A stretch of 14,793 nucleotides of DNA, taken from the NCBI GenBank assembly GCA_023231075.1, contig JALNWC010000028.1, positions 1 through 14,793 on the forward strand. Direction: 5' to 3'. How positions within the stretch are numbered: the first letter of the stretch is position 1; every line of letters begins with the position of its first letter. Origin of the DNA: Rhodoferax sp. GTDB lineage: Bacteria > Pseudomonadota > Gammaproteobacteria > Burkholderiales > Burkholderiaceae_C. The notes below the pieces were generated by a model, which was not told where the DNA came from, did not search any database, and saw only the letters and a program-made list of their open reading frames with translations. This document shows positions 14,071 through 14,793 of the stretch, one piece after another. The position numbers and the translations under genes are program-made.

Positions 14071-14793
14071 TCAGGTTGGCTTGTCGGCAAACGGGTTGCT
14101 CGATGTCTTCAATTCGATGCGCAGCGGCGTGCCCACCAGATCGAATTCCTTACGAAAGCGTCCTTCGAGAAAACGCTTGTAGGCATCGGTCACATGCTCC
14201 AGCGAGTTGCCGTGGATCACGATCACGGGCGGATTCATGCCGCCCTGATGGGCATAACGCAATTTGGGTCGGTACATGCCGGCACGTTGCGGGCTTTGAA
14301 ACTGCACGGCTTCCAGCAACAGCCGCGTCAGCACCGGTGTCGACATCTTGCAGTTGGCGGCCCGGTAAGCCTGGGCAATGGAAGCCCACAAAGGCCCCAG
14401 ACCCTGACGCTTTTGCGCCGAGATGAAGTGCATATTGGCAAACTTCAAAAAAGGCAGGCGGGTCTCAACCGAGCGCTTGACCAGTTCGCGCTGGTAGTCG
14501 TCCACAGCGTCCCATTTGTTGATGGCCAGCACCACGGCGCGGCCGTTCTCCAGGATGTAGCCGGCAATGTGGGCGTCCTGATCGGTCACGCCCTGGGTGG
14601 CATCGATCAACAACAAGACCACGTTCGCGGATTCAATGGCCTGCAGGGTTTTGACCACCGAGAATTTTTCGATGGCCTCAAAGACCTTGCCGCGACGCCG
14701 CAGGCCAGCGGTGTCGATCAATTCAAATTTCTGGCCATTGCGCTCAAACGGCACAGAAATCGCGTCGCGCGTGGTGCCGGGCAGGTCAAAGGC
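14071..14793 (-). CDS. der: Ribosome-assembly GTPase Der (EngA), C-terminal part only
   Basis: The last 240 residues of Der, a GTPase with two G domains in tandem plus a KH-like domain, needed for maturation of the 50S subunit. The start lies beyond the right edge. Visible are switch I FDLPGTTRDAIS (2-13 of the fragment), G3 DTAGLRRRGK (27-36), G4 NKWD (92-95) and G5 SAQKRQG (125-131), all belonging to the second G domain. The KH-like domain follows (about 148-240) with RAGMYRPKLRYAHQGGMNPP and VIVIHGNSLEHVTDAYKRFL, then the usual LVGTPLRIELK ending. The P-loop of this G domain is outside the window. The stop is followed by 119 bases before hfq. The der-hfq linkage is common in betaproteobacteria. 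Confidence 0.96.
   Translation of the reverse strand, partial: AFDLPGTTRDAISVPFERNGQKFELIDTAGLRRRGKVFEAIEKFSVVKTLQAIESANVVLLLIDATQGVTDQDAHIAGYILENGRAVVLAINKWDAVDDYQRELVKRSVETRLPFLKFANMHFISAQKRQGLGPLWASIAQAYRAANCKMSTPVLTRLLLEAVQFQSPQRAGMYRPKLRYAHQGGMNPPVIVIHGNSLEHVTDAYKRFLEGRFRKEFDLVGTPLRIELKTSSNPFADKPT

Noticed and set aside
1..14793. CRISPR array, tRNA or rRNA gene, insertion sequence, prophage or toxin-antitoxin pair
   Set aside because: No regularly spaced direct repeats, cloverleaf-like sequence, transposase or integrase, or paired small toxin/antitoxin frames were seen on either strand.

Overview
The window is GC-rich and densely coding, with no stretch over 300 bases lacking a gene. 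It reads as chromosome of a betaproteobacterium, most likely a Comamonadaceae member of the Rhodoferax/Polaromonas type. This rests on the gene order der-hfq-hflX-hflK-hflC-DUF2065-hisZ-purA and on protein sequences typical of that group. The taxon is an inference; no rRNA or tRNA gene is present to test it.

Left part (1-3592, minus strand): a YbbA-type ABC ATPase (2912-3592), then a TonB-dependent outer-membrane receptor (834-2852), then a periplasmic ABC-type substrate-binding protein (1-826, cut by the window edge). The last two genes are 7 bases apart and probably form one operon that continues left of the window. No permease for the ATPase is visible.

Plus-strand pair (3591-5317): an SGNH-hydrolase/arylesterase of the TesA type and selU (tRNA 2-selenouridine synthase), joined by an ATGA overlap. 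The esterase and the divergent ABC ATPase share start-codon bases, so each gene's promoter must lie inside the other.

Right part (5343-14793, all minus strand, transcribed right to left): der (partial), hfq, hflX, hflK, hflC, a DUF2065 membrane protein, hisZ, purA, a purine-type phosphoribosyltransferase, a cystathionine beta-lyase-like gene (metC), and a 55-residue lysine-rich small protein with a TTG start. Spacing is tight: hfq and hflX overlap by 23 bases, hflX and hflK by 4, and hflK and hflC are 9 apart. The block joins RNA-based regulation and ribosome rescue (Hfq, HflX), membrane protein quality control (HflKC, which modulates FtsH), histidine and purine synthesis (HisZ, PurA, the phosphoribosyltransferase) and methionine synthesis (MetC). 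Candidate promoters are seen before hfq, before hisZ and before the small gene; all three are read by eye.

Most of the window is conserved core chromosome. I see no phage, insertion sequence, CRISPR array or toxin-antitoxin pair. The least understood items are the TonB receptor/binding-protein pair, the orphan ABC ATPase with its overlapping divergent start, and the small lysine-rich protein with a palindrome inside its putative promoter.
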